NCBI RefSeq assembly: GCF_014646515.1
Contig: NZ_BMNK01000006.1
Location: forward strand, 414,762 to 478,761
DNA from: Nonomuraea glycinis
Lineage (GTDB): Bacteria; Actinomycetota; Actinomycetes; Streptosporangiales; Streptosporangiaceae
DNA length: 64,000 nucleotides
Direction: 5' to 3'
Numbering within the stretch: position 1 is the first letter of the stretch; each line of letters begins with the position of its first letter. Positions 41,359 through 50,075 of the stretch are shown here, piece by piece. Below the pieces are notes generated by a model. That model was not told the DNA's origin. It ran no database searches and saw only the letters and a program-made list of their open reading frames with translations. The position numbers and the translations under genes are program-made.

Positions 41359-43398
41359 TCAGACGGTCACGCGGCGCAGGCGGGCCTTCGGGGCCTGTTC
41401 GCCGGGGAAGACGCGCTTGACGCCGTCGCCCAGGGCCTGCTCGATGATGCGGATGTCGCGCACCAGGTGCTCCAGCCCGGCGGGCTCCAGGGACGCCGCG
41501 TGGTCCGAGCCCCACATGGTGCGGTCGAGGGTGATGTGCCGCTCCACGCAGACCGCGCCCAGCGTGACCGCGGCCAGGGAGATCTGCAGGCCGCGCTCGT
41601 GCCCGGAGTAGCCGACCGGCACGCCGTAGCGGTCCTTGAGCGTGGTGATCGTCCGCAGGTTGGCCTCCTCCGGCGGGAGGGGGTAGGTGGACGTGGCGTG
41701 CATCATGATCAGGTTGTCGGTGCCGAGGATCCGCACCGCCGCGTCGATCTCCGACAGCGTCGACATGCCGGTCGACAGGATGATCGGCTTGCCGGTGGCG
41801 GCCAGGGCGCGCAGCAGTTCGTGGTCGGAGACGCTGGCCGAGGCCACCTTGTGCACCGGTACGTCCATCTCCTCCAGGAAGTGCACCGACGGCACGTCCC
41901 ACGGCGAGGCGAACCAGTGCATGCCCCGCTCGTCACAGTACTTGGCGATCTGCCGGTACTCGTCGTGGCCGAACTCGGTGCGCTCCTTGTACTCCAGGTA
42001 GGTCATCTCGCCCCACGGCGTCTGCCTGATCTGGTCACGCTGCTCGACCGGCACGCAGATCGACGGGGTGCGCTTCTGGAACTTGACCGCCTGGCAGCCC
42101 GCGTCGGCGGCCACGTCGATGAGCCTTCGCGCGAGGTCGAGGTCGCCGTTGTGGTTGATGCCGATCTCGCCGATCACGTACACGGGCTCGCCGTCACCCA
42201 CCGGGACGTCGCCGATCCGCACCGGGCCGAACCGGGGCCGGGCCGCCTCCGGCGCCGGCTCCTCGGGCGCCGGCCGGGCCGCCACGACCCTGTCGCACAG
42301 CTCCCGCACCGCGCCGTCGCCGCCCGCCCGGGACAGCACCACCCTGGCCGCGGCCCGCACCCGCGGGTGCGCGTCCGGCACCGCGACCGGCCAGCCGACC
42401 TCGGCCATCGGCCCCAGGTCGTTGACGTCGTTGCCGACGTAGGCGACGCGGGCCGGGTCCAGCCCTTCGATGGTCAGCCAGTCGCGCAGCACGGTCCGCT
42501 TCTCCGCCAGCCCCTGCAGCACCGGCACGCCCAGCTTGCGCGCTCGCGCGGCCACCACCGGGTTGTGCTCGGTCGACATGACCAGCACCTTCACCCCGGC
42601 ACGCAGCAGCAGCGACACGCCCATCCCGTCAGAGCGGCTGACCAGCACCATCTCCCGGCCTTCTGAGTCGACGTAGGCGCGGTCGTCGGTGTGCACACCG
42701 TCGAAGTCGGTGATGACGGCGTCGACGTCGATCGGCTCGGGCGCGTCCACGAACGGCGCGAGCGCCCGTACGATCTCCAGGTCCTCGGGGGTGTCCACCT
42801 CGACGGCGTGCCGGGACGGCACCGTCTGCACGGAGATGTCGCCGAAGAAGCGGTGGCCGCTCTCGCGCAGCCCCGCGGTGCGCATGACGTAGAACGCGCC
42901 CGTCTCGCGGAACTGGGCCTCCAGGTCCTGCCTGCGGGGGCGCCGCGCCGGGTCGTGGTTGATGCCCGCGCCGGCCGTCGTCCACAGGAACTCGTGCGTC
43001 GGCATGCCGGAGAAGACCGCGTCGGCCTCCCCGTCCAGCACCTTGCGCACGGCCGCGGACAGGTCCTCCGGGTCGATGAACGCGCTCGTGCACTGCACCA
43101 GCACGACGATCTCGGGGTCCTCGCCGAGCGCGTCGAGGGCGTGCAGCACCGCGGACTCGCTGGAGGCGGTCGCGCCGCTCAGCTCCGCCGGCCGGTCCAC
43201 GACGCGCGCCCCCGCCTGCGCGGCGGCCTCGGCGATGCCCGCGTGGTCGGTGCTGACCACGACCTCGTCCACCAGCTCGGCGCGCAGGCAGGCGCGCACC
43301 GCGCGGGCCACCAGCGGGACACCGCCCACGGGGGCGAGGTTCTTCAGGGGTACGCCCGCCGAACCTCCGCGGGCGGGAACTACGGCCAGGACTCGCAA
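41359..43398 (-). CDS. Trifunctional NeuA-HAD phosphatase-NeuB fusion (nonulosonic acid activation)
   Basis: The 679-residue protein joins three enzymes. Residues 1 to about 220 form a CMP-nonulosonate synthetase (VVPARGGSAGVPLKNL, VQCTSAFIDPEDL, RHAVEVDTPEDLE). Residues about 225-375 form a KDO8P-type HAD phosphatase with DFDGVHTDD (D231, D233), a Lys near 300 and GNDVNDLG. Residues about 392-679 form a NeuB-type synthase with GEIGINHNGDL, VKFQKRTP, ILSTGMSTLSEID, GYSGHE and GSDHAASLEP. The usual C-terminal SAF domain of NeuB is missing. In NeuA the conserved GGSKG is GGSAG. Together the domains could turn a hexose 6-phosphate plus phosphoenolpyruvate into a CMP-activated sugar, Kdn if mannose 6-phosphate is used. 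Confidence 0.92.
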   Translation of the reverse strand: MRVLAVVPARGGSAGVPLKNLAPVGGVPLVARAVRACLRAELVDEVVVSTDHAGIAEAAAQAGARVVDRPAELSGATASSESAVLHALDALGEDPEIVVLVQCTSAFIDPEDLSAAVRKVLDGEADAVFSGMPTHEFLWTTAGAGINHDPARRPRRQDLEAQFRETGAFYVMRTAGLRESGHRFFGDISVQTVPSRHAVEVDTPEDLEIVRALAPFVDAPEPIDVDAVITDFDGVHTDDRAYVDSEGREMVLVSRSDGMGVSLLLRAGVKVLVMSTEHNPVVAARARKLGVPVLQGLAEKRTVLRDWLTIEGLDPARVAYVGNDVNDLGPMAEVGWPVAVPDAHPRVRAAARVVLSRAGGDGAVRELCDRVVAARPAPEEPAPEAARPRFGPVRIGDVPVGDGEPVYVIGEIGINHNGDLDLARRLIDVAADAGCQAVKFQKRTPSICVPVEQRDQIRQTPWGEMTYLEYKERTEFGHDEYRQIAKYCDERGMHWFASPWDVPSVHFLEEMDVPVHKVASASVSDHELLRALAATGKPIILSTGMSTLSEIDAAVRILGTDNLIMMHATSTYPLPPEEANLRTITTLKDRYGVPVGYSGHERGLQISLAAVTLGAVCVERHITLDRTMWGSDHAASLEPAGLEHLVRDIRIIEQALGDGVKRVFPGEQAPKARLRRVTV

Positions 43399-43526
43399 CG
43401 TGACTCCTCAGTGCTCCGGGTTGCATCCAGAAGCTAGAGGGACCGGTTGAACTGGCAGCGTCCCCGTCATTAACGTTCCGGGGGGATCGGGTAGAGCGAC
43501 TCTGGACGGCCGGTGGCGGGCCCCGG

Positions 43527-44552
43527 TCACCCGGCCGGGAGGCGCAGCACGAAGCGGGCGCAGCCAGGGCAGTCCTCCACCCGGATGTCGCCCCGGTGCG
43601 CGATCGCCACGTCGCGGGCGATGGCCAGGCCCAGCCCGGTGCCGCCGGCGTCGCGGCTGCGGGCGGCGTCCAGGCGGGCGAAGCGGTCGAAGATGCGCTC
43701 GCGATCCTCCAGCGGGATGTCCGCGCCGTCGTTCTCCACGGCCAGCACCGCCTGGTCGCCCTCCCTGGTCACGATCACCCGCACCTCGCTGTTCCCGTAG
43801 CGCTGGGCGTTGTCCAGCAGGTTCGCCAGCACCCTGCCGAGCTGCATCCTGACCCCCCGGACGGCCACGTCCCGCGACAGCTTCACCCGGACGGGGAGCT
43901 TGTCCGTACGCCCGGCCAGCTCCTGGCGGACCAGCTCGGACAACTCCACCCGCTCCACGTCCACCCGCGTGCCGATCTTGGCCAGCAGCAGCAGGTCGTC
44001 GATGATGGCCTCCAGCCGCTCGGTGTCGCGCAGGGCGCTGCGCACCAGCGCCTGCAGGTCGGTGTCATCCGGATAGAGCTGCGCGGTCTCCAACTGGGCG
44101 CGCAGCCCGGCCACCGGGGTGCGCAGCTCGTGCGAGGCGTCCGAGGCGAACTGCCGCTGCTGCAGCGCCGCGCGTTCCACCCTGGCCAGGGTGGCGTTGA
44201 CCGACCGGGCGAGCCGCGCCACCTCGTCGTCGCCGGGTGGCTGTGTCACCCGGCGGCTCAGATCGCGAGCGTTGGCGTCGTCGAGCTCGCTGCGCATGGT
44301 CGCCACCGGGCGAAGGGCCCGGCCGGTGGCGACCCAGCCCGCCCAGCCGGCCAGCGCGGCGAATGCGGTGAGGTGGGCCAACACGATCACCTTCATGGTC
44401 TTGGCGGACGGTACGGATCGTGTGCGGCGGCCGGTGGCCGCCCTGTCGACGGCCACGCCGACCGGCGCCGACGGGGTCGGCACCAGGGCGGCGACGGCCG
44501 AGGCGATGACGGTGACGCGTCCGCGAGGAGAGCGCGCCCACAGGCGTGACAC
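43527..44552 (-). CDS. Sensor histidine kinase with shortened sensor region
   Basis: The catalytic half is intact: HAMP-like RALRPVATMRSELDDANARD, the H-box FASDASHELRTPVAGLRAQ, the N-box VLANLLDNAQRYG, and G-boxes NDGADIPLEDRERIFDRF and GGTGLGLAIARDV. The N-terminus is odd. A normal kinase has two membrane helices around an extracellular domain; here a weak first helix (VTVIASAVAALV) is followed within 40 residues by a single helix (VIVLAHLTAFAALAGWAGW). The 341 residues therefore lack an extracellular sensor. No response regulator gene is adjacent. It starts at GTG 44552. Confidence 0.82.
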   Translation of the reverse strand: MSRLWARSPRGRVTVIASAVAALVPTPSAPVGVAVDRAATGRRTRSVPSAKTMKVIVLAHLTAFAALAGWAGWVATGRALRPVATMRSELDDANARDLSRRVTQPPGDDEVARLARSVNATLARVERAALQQRQFASDASHELRTPVAGLRAQLETAQLYPDDTDLQALVRSALRDTERLEAIIDDLLLLAKIGTRVDVERVELSELVRQELAGRTDKLPVRVKLSRDVAVRGVRMQLGRVLANLLDNAQRYGNSEVRVIVTREGDQAVLAVENDGADIPLEDRERIFDRFARLDAARSRDAGGTGLGLAIARDVAIAHRGDIRVEDCPGCARFVLRLPAG

Positions 44553-44624
44553 GCCCCGAGGCTACTAACCGGTGTCACCGCCGAAGCCCGCGTCCAGGGA
44601 AAGTTTGGTCAATACTGTCGTTGA

Positions 44625-46115
44625 TCAGCGCTCCAGCCAGACCGTGGTGTCCGGTGGGATCGCCCCGTCGGCCAGGGGGCCGCTCGACAGCAGCACCCGC
44701 CCGCCGAACTCGGGGCGCACCGGCTGCTCACCGGTGTTGAGCACCACGACCAGGCCGGGGGAGCGCTCCAGGGCCAGCACGTCCTTGGGGGAGTCGAGCC
44801 AGGTCAGCGTGCCGCCGCCGAGCGCCGGATGCCGTCGGCGGAGGTCGAGCGCGGCCCGGTAGAGGCTCAGCGTGGAGCCGGGGTCGTCCTCCTGCGCCTC
44901 GGCCGACAACCGCGCCCAGGAGCCGGGGATCGGCAGCCACGGGTCCTGCCAGCCGCATCCGGGCGAGCCGGTCCACGGCAGCGGCACCCGGCAGCCGTCC
45001 CGGCTCTCCCCGCTGCGCCGGAACGCCGGGTCCTGCCGCAGCTCGTCGGGCAGGTCCAGCACGTCGGGCAGGCCGAGCTCCTCGCCGTTGTAGAGGTAGG
45101 CGGAGCCGGGCAGCGCGAGCATGAGCAGCGTGGCCGCCCTGGCGCGGGCCAGGCTGCCGTACCGGGTGACGTGGCGTGGCTTGTCGTGGTTGGACAGCAC
45201 CCAGGTGGTGGGCGCGCCCACCAGCTCGGCCTCGGCCAGCGCCTTGTCGATGACCGTACGGAAGGACTTGGCGTGGAAGTCGGCCATCATGAACTCGAAC
45301 GAGAACGCCTGGTGCAGCTCGTCCGGCCCGACGTAGCGGGCCAGCCGCTCGGCGGAGGACACCCACGCCTCGGCCACCGCCATCCGCCCGCCCGGGTAGG
45401 AGTCGAGGATCGGCCGCCACTCGCGGTAGATGTCGTGCACGCCGTCCTGGTCGAAGTACGGCACCTGCTCGCCGCCGAGCATCTCGGCCTGGCGGCCCTC
45501 CTTCGGCCCGACGTCCGGCAGCCCGGCCGCCTTGATCATGCCGTGCGCCACGTCGATCCGGAACCCGTCGACGCCGCGGTCCAGCCAGAACCGCAGGATG
45601 TCGCGGAACTCGGCCCGCACCACCGGGTTCTCCCAGTTGAGGTCCGGCTGCTCGGGCGCGAACAGGTGGAGGTACCACTGTCCGTCGGCGACCTGGGTCC
45701 ACGCCGATCCGCCGAAGATCGACTCCCAGTCGTTGGGCCGGTCGCGGAAGATGTAGCGGTCCCGCAGCCCCGCCTGGAACCAGGGGTGCCGGTCGGAGGA
45801 GTGGTTCGGCACCAGGTCCACGATCATCCTGATGCCCAGCGCGTGCGCGTCGGCGATCAGGGCGTCGAAGTCGGCGAGCTCGCCGAAGAGGGGATCGACG
45901 TCGCGGTAGTCGGCCACGTCGTAGCCGCCGTCGGCCATCGGCGAGGTGTAGAAGGGGCTCAGCCAGATGGCGTCCACGCCGAGCCGGCGCAGATAGCCCA
46001 GCTTGTCGCGCACTCCGGCCAGGTCGCCCACGCCGTCGCCGTTCGCGTCGGCGAAGCTGCGCGGGTAGACCTGGTACACGACGGCGTCCCGCCACCAGTC
46101 GTCGTTGTCGAGCAT
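44625..46115 (-). CDS. GH13 alpha-glucosidase
   Basis: A 496-residue oligo-1,6/alpha-1,4-glucosidase of the GH13 family: WWRDAVVYQVYPRSFADANG at the start, DLVPNHSSDRH, nucleophile Asp in GVDGFRIDVAHG, acid/base Glu in AVAEAWV and transition-state Asp in VLSNHDKPRHV. There is no signal peptide, so it acts on imported maltodextrins. It is divergent from malEFG, and the shared 287-base region has CTTGC-type operator sites. ATG 46115 is chosen; the frame is open further upstream into the promoter. Confidence 0.93.
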   Translation of the reverse strand: MLDNDDWWRDAVVYQVYPRSFADANGDGVGDLAGVRDKLGYLRRLGVDAIWLSPFYTSPMADGGYDVADYRDVDPLFGELADFDALIADAHALGIRMIVDLVPNHSSDRHPWFQAGLRDRYIFRDRPNDWESIFGGSAWTQVADGQWYLHLFAPEQPDLNWENPVVRAEFRDILRFWLDRGVDGFRIDVAHGMIKAAGLPDVGPKEGRQAEMLGGEQVPYFDQDGVHDIYREWRPILDSYPGGRMAVAEAWVSSAERLARYVGPDELHQAFSFEFMMADFHAKSFRTVIDKALAEAELVGAPTTWVLSNHDKPRHVTRYGSLARARAATLLMLALPGSAYLYNGEELGLPDVLDLPDELRQDPAFRRSGESRDGCRVPLPWTGSPGCGWQDPWLPIPGSWARLSAEAQEDDPGSTLSLYRAALDLRRRHPALGGGTLTWLDSPKDVLALERSPGLVVVLNTGEQPVRPEFGGRVLLSSGPLADGAIPPDTTVWLER

Positions 46116-46190
46116 GTTTCTCCAATAATGTCCGAGATGTCCTGTTGCAGGATCGCGTGCACGGCCATGACGGGTCAAGCGTAAGTTGCC

Positions 46191-46212
46191 GCAAGTTGCA
46201 GAGTCCTCTTGC
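46191..46212. promoter_or_regulatory. CTTGC-type (MalR-like) operator, aglA-proximal
   Basis: GCAAG (46191-46195) and CTTGC (46208-46212) form an inverted repeat with a 12-base spacer in the divergent region between the alpha-glucosidase and malE genes. CTTGC-based sites are the known targets of Streptomyces MalR. Confidence 0.45.
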
Positions 46213-46266
46213 GCTGGCATTTGCGCGGATCCGCCGTCCCCTGCGGTGAGTATCCGGTAACTCCTG

Positions 46267-46293
46267 TTTGCAAGTTCTTCCAATTCTTGCAAA
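46267..46293. promoter_or_regulatory. MalR-like operator TTTGCAAG-N11-CTTGCAAA before malE
   Basis: A perfect 8-bp inverted repeat, TTTGCAAG (46267-46274) and CTTGCAAA (46286-46293), lies 110 bases upstream of malE. It contains the CTTGCAA element found in MalR-regulated promoters and is probably recognised by the LacI protein at 60625-61650. Confidence 0.7.
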
Positions 46294-46402
46294 GAGTGGC
46301 TAACGTCCCGGAAACATAAGCCGTGAAAGCGGTCAACTTAGGTCTTTGCCGGCGGGCGCCGCGCGGTGTCCGCCGCCCCCCTCCGTGACCTCAGGAGATC
46401 TC

Positions 46403-47671
46403 ATGCGCAAGCGAACTCTGAGTGTGGCCGCTCTGGCGAGTCTGGCATTCGCCGCCACCGCCTGCGGCGGCTCCGATCCGGCGGCGCCCTCGGCGGCCCC
46501 CAGCGGCTCGGCCGCCCCGACCGGCCAGGCCGGCGGCACGCTCGTCATCTGGGCCGACCCCAACCGGGTGAAGGCGCTGCGGCCCTTCGCCGACCAGTTC
46601 GGCACCGAGAACGGCGTGACCGTCGAGGTGAAAGAGATCAGCAAGGACAACCAGCAGACCTTCATCACCGCCTCCCAGCAGGGCAGCGGCCCGGACGTCA
46701 TGATCGGCGCGCACGACTGGATCGGCAACCTGGTGCAGAACGGCGCCATCGACCCCGTCAACCTCACCGAGGCGCAGAAGGCCGCCTTCCCCGAGATCGC
46801 CATGAAGGCCGTCACCTTCGACGGCCAGACCTACGGCGCGCCCTACGCGGTGGAGAACATCGCCCTGATCCGCAACACCGACCTCGCCCCCGACGCCCCC
46901 GCGACCATCGAGGACCTGGTCAAGGAAGGTAAGCGGCTCAAGGCCGACGGCAAGGTCGAGGAGGTGCTGTGCCTGCCCGTCACCCAGAAGGGCGACGCCT
47001 TCCACGCCTACCCGATCTTCGCCGCGGGCGGCGGCTCGCTGTTCGGCGCCACCCCTTCCGGCGACCCCGACCCCAAGCAGGTCATGCTCGACTCGCCCGG
47101 CTCCGTCAAGGCTTTCGGCAAGTTGCGCGCGCTCGGGGAGAAGGGCGACGGCGTCCTGAAGACGTCGATCACCAACGAGAACTACATCGTCAACTTCGCC
47201 GCGAAGAAGTGCGCGTACCTCATCTCCGGCCCGTGGGCGATGACCGACGTGAAGAAGGGCGGCTTCGGCTACGACATCACGCCCGTCCCGTCCTTCGAGG
47301 GCGGCGCGCCCGCCACCCCGTTCGTCGGCGTGCAGACGTTCTTCGTCGCCGCCAAGGGCAAGAGCAAGGCTCTCGCCCAGGAGTTCGTCACCAACTACGT
47401 GACCGACAAGGACGTGGCCAAGGCGCTGTACGACGCCGACCCCCGGCCCCCGGCGCTGACCGAGGCGCTGGAGGAGGTCAAGACCACCGACGCCGACGCC
47501 GGCAAGTTCATGGACGCCGGCAAGGACGGCATGCCGATGCCCGCCATCCCCGAGATGCAGGCGGTCTGGCAGCCGTTCGGCATCGCGGAGGCGGCGGTCG
47601 TCAAGGGCGGCGACGCCGCCAAGGCGGCCGGGGCCGCGCAGAAGGCCATCGACGGCGCGCTCAAGAACTGA
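46403..47671 (+). CDS. malE: Maltose/maltodextrin-binding lipoprotein MalE
   Basis: The extracellular binding subunit of a maltodextrin importer. ATG 46403 follows CAGGAG. The signal ends in the lipobox AATAC-GG (Cys about residue 21), followed by an Ala/Pro/Ser linker and the family 1 binding-protein domain: TLVIWADPNRVKALRPFADQF, GPDVMIGAHDWIGNLVQNG, YGAPYAVENIALIRN and CAYLISGPWAMTDVKKGGFGYDITPVPSFEGG. These closely follow E. coli MalE landmarks (GPDIIFWAHDRFG, YPIAVEALSLIYN, MTINGPWAW). malF and malG follow directly. Confidence 0.95.
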   Translation: MRKRTLSVAALASLAFAATACGGSDPAAPSAAPSGSAAPTGQAGGTLVIWADPNRVKALRPFADQFGTENGVTVEVKEISKDNQQTFITASQQGSGPDVMIGAHDWIGNLVQNGAIDPVNLTEAQKAAFPEIAMKAVTFDGQTYGAPYAVENIALIRNTDLAPDAPATIEDLVKEGKRLKADGKVEEVLCLPVTQKGDAFHAYPIFAAGGGSLFGATPSGDPDPKQVMLDSPGSVKAFGKLRALGEKGDGVLKTSITNENYIVNFAAKKCAYLISGPWAMTDVKKGGFGYDITPVPSFEGGAPATPFVGVQTFFVAAKGKSKALAQEFVTNYVTDKDVAKALYDADPRPPALTEALEEVKTTDADAGKFMDAGKDGMPMPAIPEMQAVWQPFGIAEAAVVKGGDAAKAAGAAQKAIDGALKN

Positions 47672-47677
47672 CCCGGG

Positions 47678-49234
47678 ATGGCTCCGGACGCCCGCGAGAC
47701 CGCCAGGAGAGGGCCGCGCCGCACCGTCACCACCGCCTTCGTGGTGAGCAGGATCGCGGTCCTCGCCGTGGCGGCCGCGTTCCTGCTCTACGCGGCGCCG
47801 CCGCTGGCCGCCGCCGGGTCCTGGACCGGACTCGGCGTGCTCGGCGCCGCCACCGCGGTCATCGGCTACCTCTACCTGACGCCGCGCCACATCCCGGCGA
47901 AGTACCTCGTCCCCGGCACCGTCTTCCTCATCGCCTTCCAGATCTTCCCCGTGCTCTACACGGTGAGCACCGCCTTCACCAACTTCGGCGACGGTCACCG
48001 GGGCGACAAGCAGGCCGCCGTCACCGCCATCGAGACCGGCTCGGTACGGCAGGCGCCCGGCTCGCCCGAGTACGACCTCACCGTCGGCCTGCGCGGGCAG
48101 GAACTGGTCTTCCTGCTCGTCGACCCGGACACCGAGCAGGTCCGGCTCGGCACCGCCGACAGCCTGTCGCCGCTGCCCGGCGCGCAGGTCGGCGTGACCG
48201 GCAAGGTGTTGCGGGCGCCCGGCGTCACCGTGCTCACCACCCCCCAGGCGGCCGCGCGCGGACCGGAGATCTCCGCCCTGTCCGTGCCCACCCCCGACGG
48301 GGCGATCAAGGCCAACGGGCTGAGCCGCGCCGTCGAGGGCAAGGCCGCGCTCGTCTACGACGCCGGCTGCGACTGCGTGCGCGGCGACGCGGACACCTGG
48401 ACGGCCGACGACGGCCAGGGTTACTTCGTCAACGCCGCGGGCGAGCACCTGGCCCAGGGGTGGCAGGTCGACGTCGGATTCGACAACTTCGCCCAGGTGC
48501 TGACCAACCCCACCATCTCCGGCTACTTCCTGGGCGTGTTCGGCTGGAACACAGGGTTCGCGCTGGCCTCCGTCGGCGGCACCTTCGCCCTCGGCATGGC
48601 CGTCGCGCTCGCCCTGCACCACCCGCGGATGCGCGGCACCACCGTCTACCGGATCGCGCTCATCCTGCCCTACGCGATGCCCTCGTTCGCGATGCTGCTG
48701 GTCTGGCGGGACCTGTTCAACCGTGACTTCGGGCTCATCAACCAGTTCTTCGGGCTGAACGTCGACTGGATGGGCCAACCGGGCACCGCCCGGCTCGCGG
48801 TGATCCTGGTCAACCTCTGGCTCGGCTTCCCGTACATGTTCCTCGTCACCACCGGCGCGCTGCAGGCGATCCCGCGCGAGCTGACCGAGGCCGCCTCCAT
48901 CGACGGCGCCACCCCGTGGCAGGGCTTTCGCCGGGTGACGCTGCCGCTGCTGCTGGTGGCGCTGACGCCGCTGCTCATCTCGTCGTTCGCGTTCAACTTC
49001 AACAACTTCAACGCCATCGCGCTCACCAGCGAGGGCGGGCCGTTCCCGGCCGAGAACTCCCAGGTGGGAGCCACCGACCTGCTGATCACCTACACGTTCA
49101 GGCTGGCCTTCGGCACGGGCGGGGCGCAGTTCGGGTTCGCCGCCGCGATCTCGGTGTTCATCTTCGCCATCGTGGCCGTCATCTCGGCCGTGGCCTTCCG
49201 GCGGACCCGCAGACAGGAGGAGGTGTACGCGTGA
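47678..49234 (+). CDS. malF: Maltodextrin ABC permease MalF with large P2-type insert
   Basis: A 518-residue permease. Unlike the approximately 320-residue MalF of Streptomyces, it has two extra N-terminal helices and an approximately 160-residue extracellular insert between helices 3 and 4 (after LYTVSTAFTNFGDGHRG up to VDVGFDNFAQVL). That matches E. coli MalF, whose P2 loop contacts MalE. The EAA loop reads PRELTEAASIDGATPWQGFRRVTLPLL. It starts six bases after malE and overlaps malG as GTGA. Confidence 0.94.
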   Translation: MAPDARETARRGPRRTVTTAFVVSRIAVLAVAAAFLLYAAPPLAAAGSWTGLGVLGAATAVIGYLYLTPRHIPAKYLVPGTVFLIAFQIFPVLYTVSTAFTNFGDGHRGDKQAAVTAIETGSVRQAPGSPEYDLTVGLRGQELVFLLVDPDTEQVRLGTADSLSPLPGAQVGVTGKVLRAPGVTVLTTPQAAARGPEISALSVPTPDGAIKANGLSRAVEGKAALVYDAGCDCVRGDADTWTADDGQGYFVNAAGEHLAQGWQVDVGFDNFAQVLTNPTISGYFLGVFGWNTGFALASVGGTFALGMAVALALHHPRMRGTTVYRIALILPYAMPSFAMLLVWRDLFNRDFGLINQFFGLNVDWMGQPGTARLAVILVNLWLGFPYMFLVTTGALQAIPRELTEAASIDGATPWQGFRRVTLPLLLVALTPLLISSFAFNFNNFNAIALTSEGGPFPAENSQVGATDLLITYTFRLAFGTGGAQFGFAAAISVFIFAIVAVISAVAFRRTRRQEEVYA

Positions 49235-50070
49235 AGCTCGCCCTGCGACACGTGTTCGTGCTGGTGGTGTGCGCGTTCGCGGTCTTTCCCATCCTGTTCG
49301 TGATCTCCGCCGCGATCAACCCGCTCGGCACCCTCGCCTCCACCGACCTGCTGCCCACCCAGGTGAGCCTGGGCAACTTCGGTGACCTGTTCGCCTCCGA
49401 CGTCTACCCGTTCGGCAGATGGTTCCTCAACTCGGTGGCCATCGCGCTGCTGTCGTCGTTCGCGAGCCTGCTGCTGTCGATGTGCGCCGCCTACGCCTTC
49501 AGCCGGATGCGCTTCGCCGGGCGCCGGGCCGGGCTGCTGGCACTGCTGCTGATCCAGATGTTCCCGCAGTTCCTCGCCATCGTGACGATCTTCATGATCT
49601 TCACCAGGGTGACCGAGCTCTACCCCGCCTTCGGCTTCGACACCGTCTGGGGGCTCATGCTGCTCTACCTCGGCGGCGCGCTGGGCGTGAACACCTGGCT
49701 GATGAAGGGCTTCCTCGACACCGTGCCGAAGGAGCTCGACGAGGCCGCCACCGTCGACGGCGCCACGCACGCGCAGATCTTCTGGCGGATCATCATGCCG
49801 CTGGTCACGCCGATCCTCGCGGTCACCTCCCTGCTGGCCTTCATCGGGATCATGAGCGAGTTCCTCATGGCGAGTGTTTTCCTGCGCGACCCGGAGAGCA
49901 AGACGCTCGCCGTGGGCATGTACGGAATGATCGCGGGGGACCAGCGCAACGCCAACTTCGGCATGTTCGCCGCCGGCACCCTGCTCACCGCGATCCCTAC
50001 CGTCGGCGTCTTCCTCTGGCTGCAGAAGTACATCGTCTCCGGGCTCACCGCCGGAGCCGTCAAGGGATAG
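49231..50070 (+). CDS. malG: Maltodextrin ABC permease MalG
   Basis: The second permease, 279 residues with six helices. FSRMRFAGRRAGLLALLLIQMFP and the EAA loop KELDEAATVDGATHAQIFWRIIMPLVTP are typical of MalG, as is the C-terminal WLQKYIVSGLTAGAVKG, the tail that inserts into the ATPase dimer in E. coli. The GTG start at 49231 overlaps the malF stop. No malK follows; the ATPase is probably the MsiK-like protein near 59-60 kb. Confidence 0.95.
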   Translation: MKLALRHVFVLVVCAFAVFPILFVISAAINPLGTLASTDLLPTQVSLGNFGDLFASDVYPFGRWFLNSVAIALLSSFASLLLSMCAAYAFSRMRFAGRRAGLLALLLIQMFPQFLAIVTIFMIFTRVTELYPAFGFDTVWGLMLLYLGGALGVNTWLMKGFLDTVPKELDEAATVDGATHAQIFWRIIMPLVTPILAVTSLLAFIGIMSEFLMASVFLRDPESKTLAVGMYGMIAGDQRNANFGMFAAGTLLTAIPTVGVFLWLQKYIVSGLTAGAVKG

Positions 50071-50075
50071 GTCTC

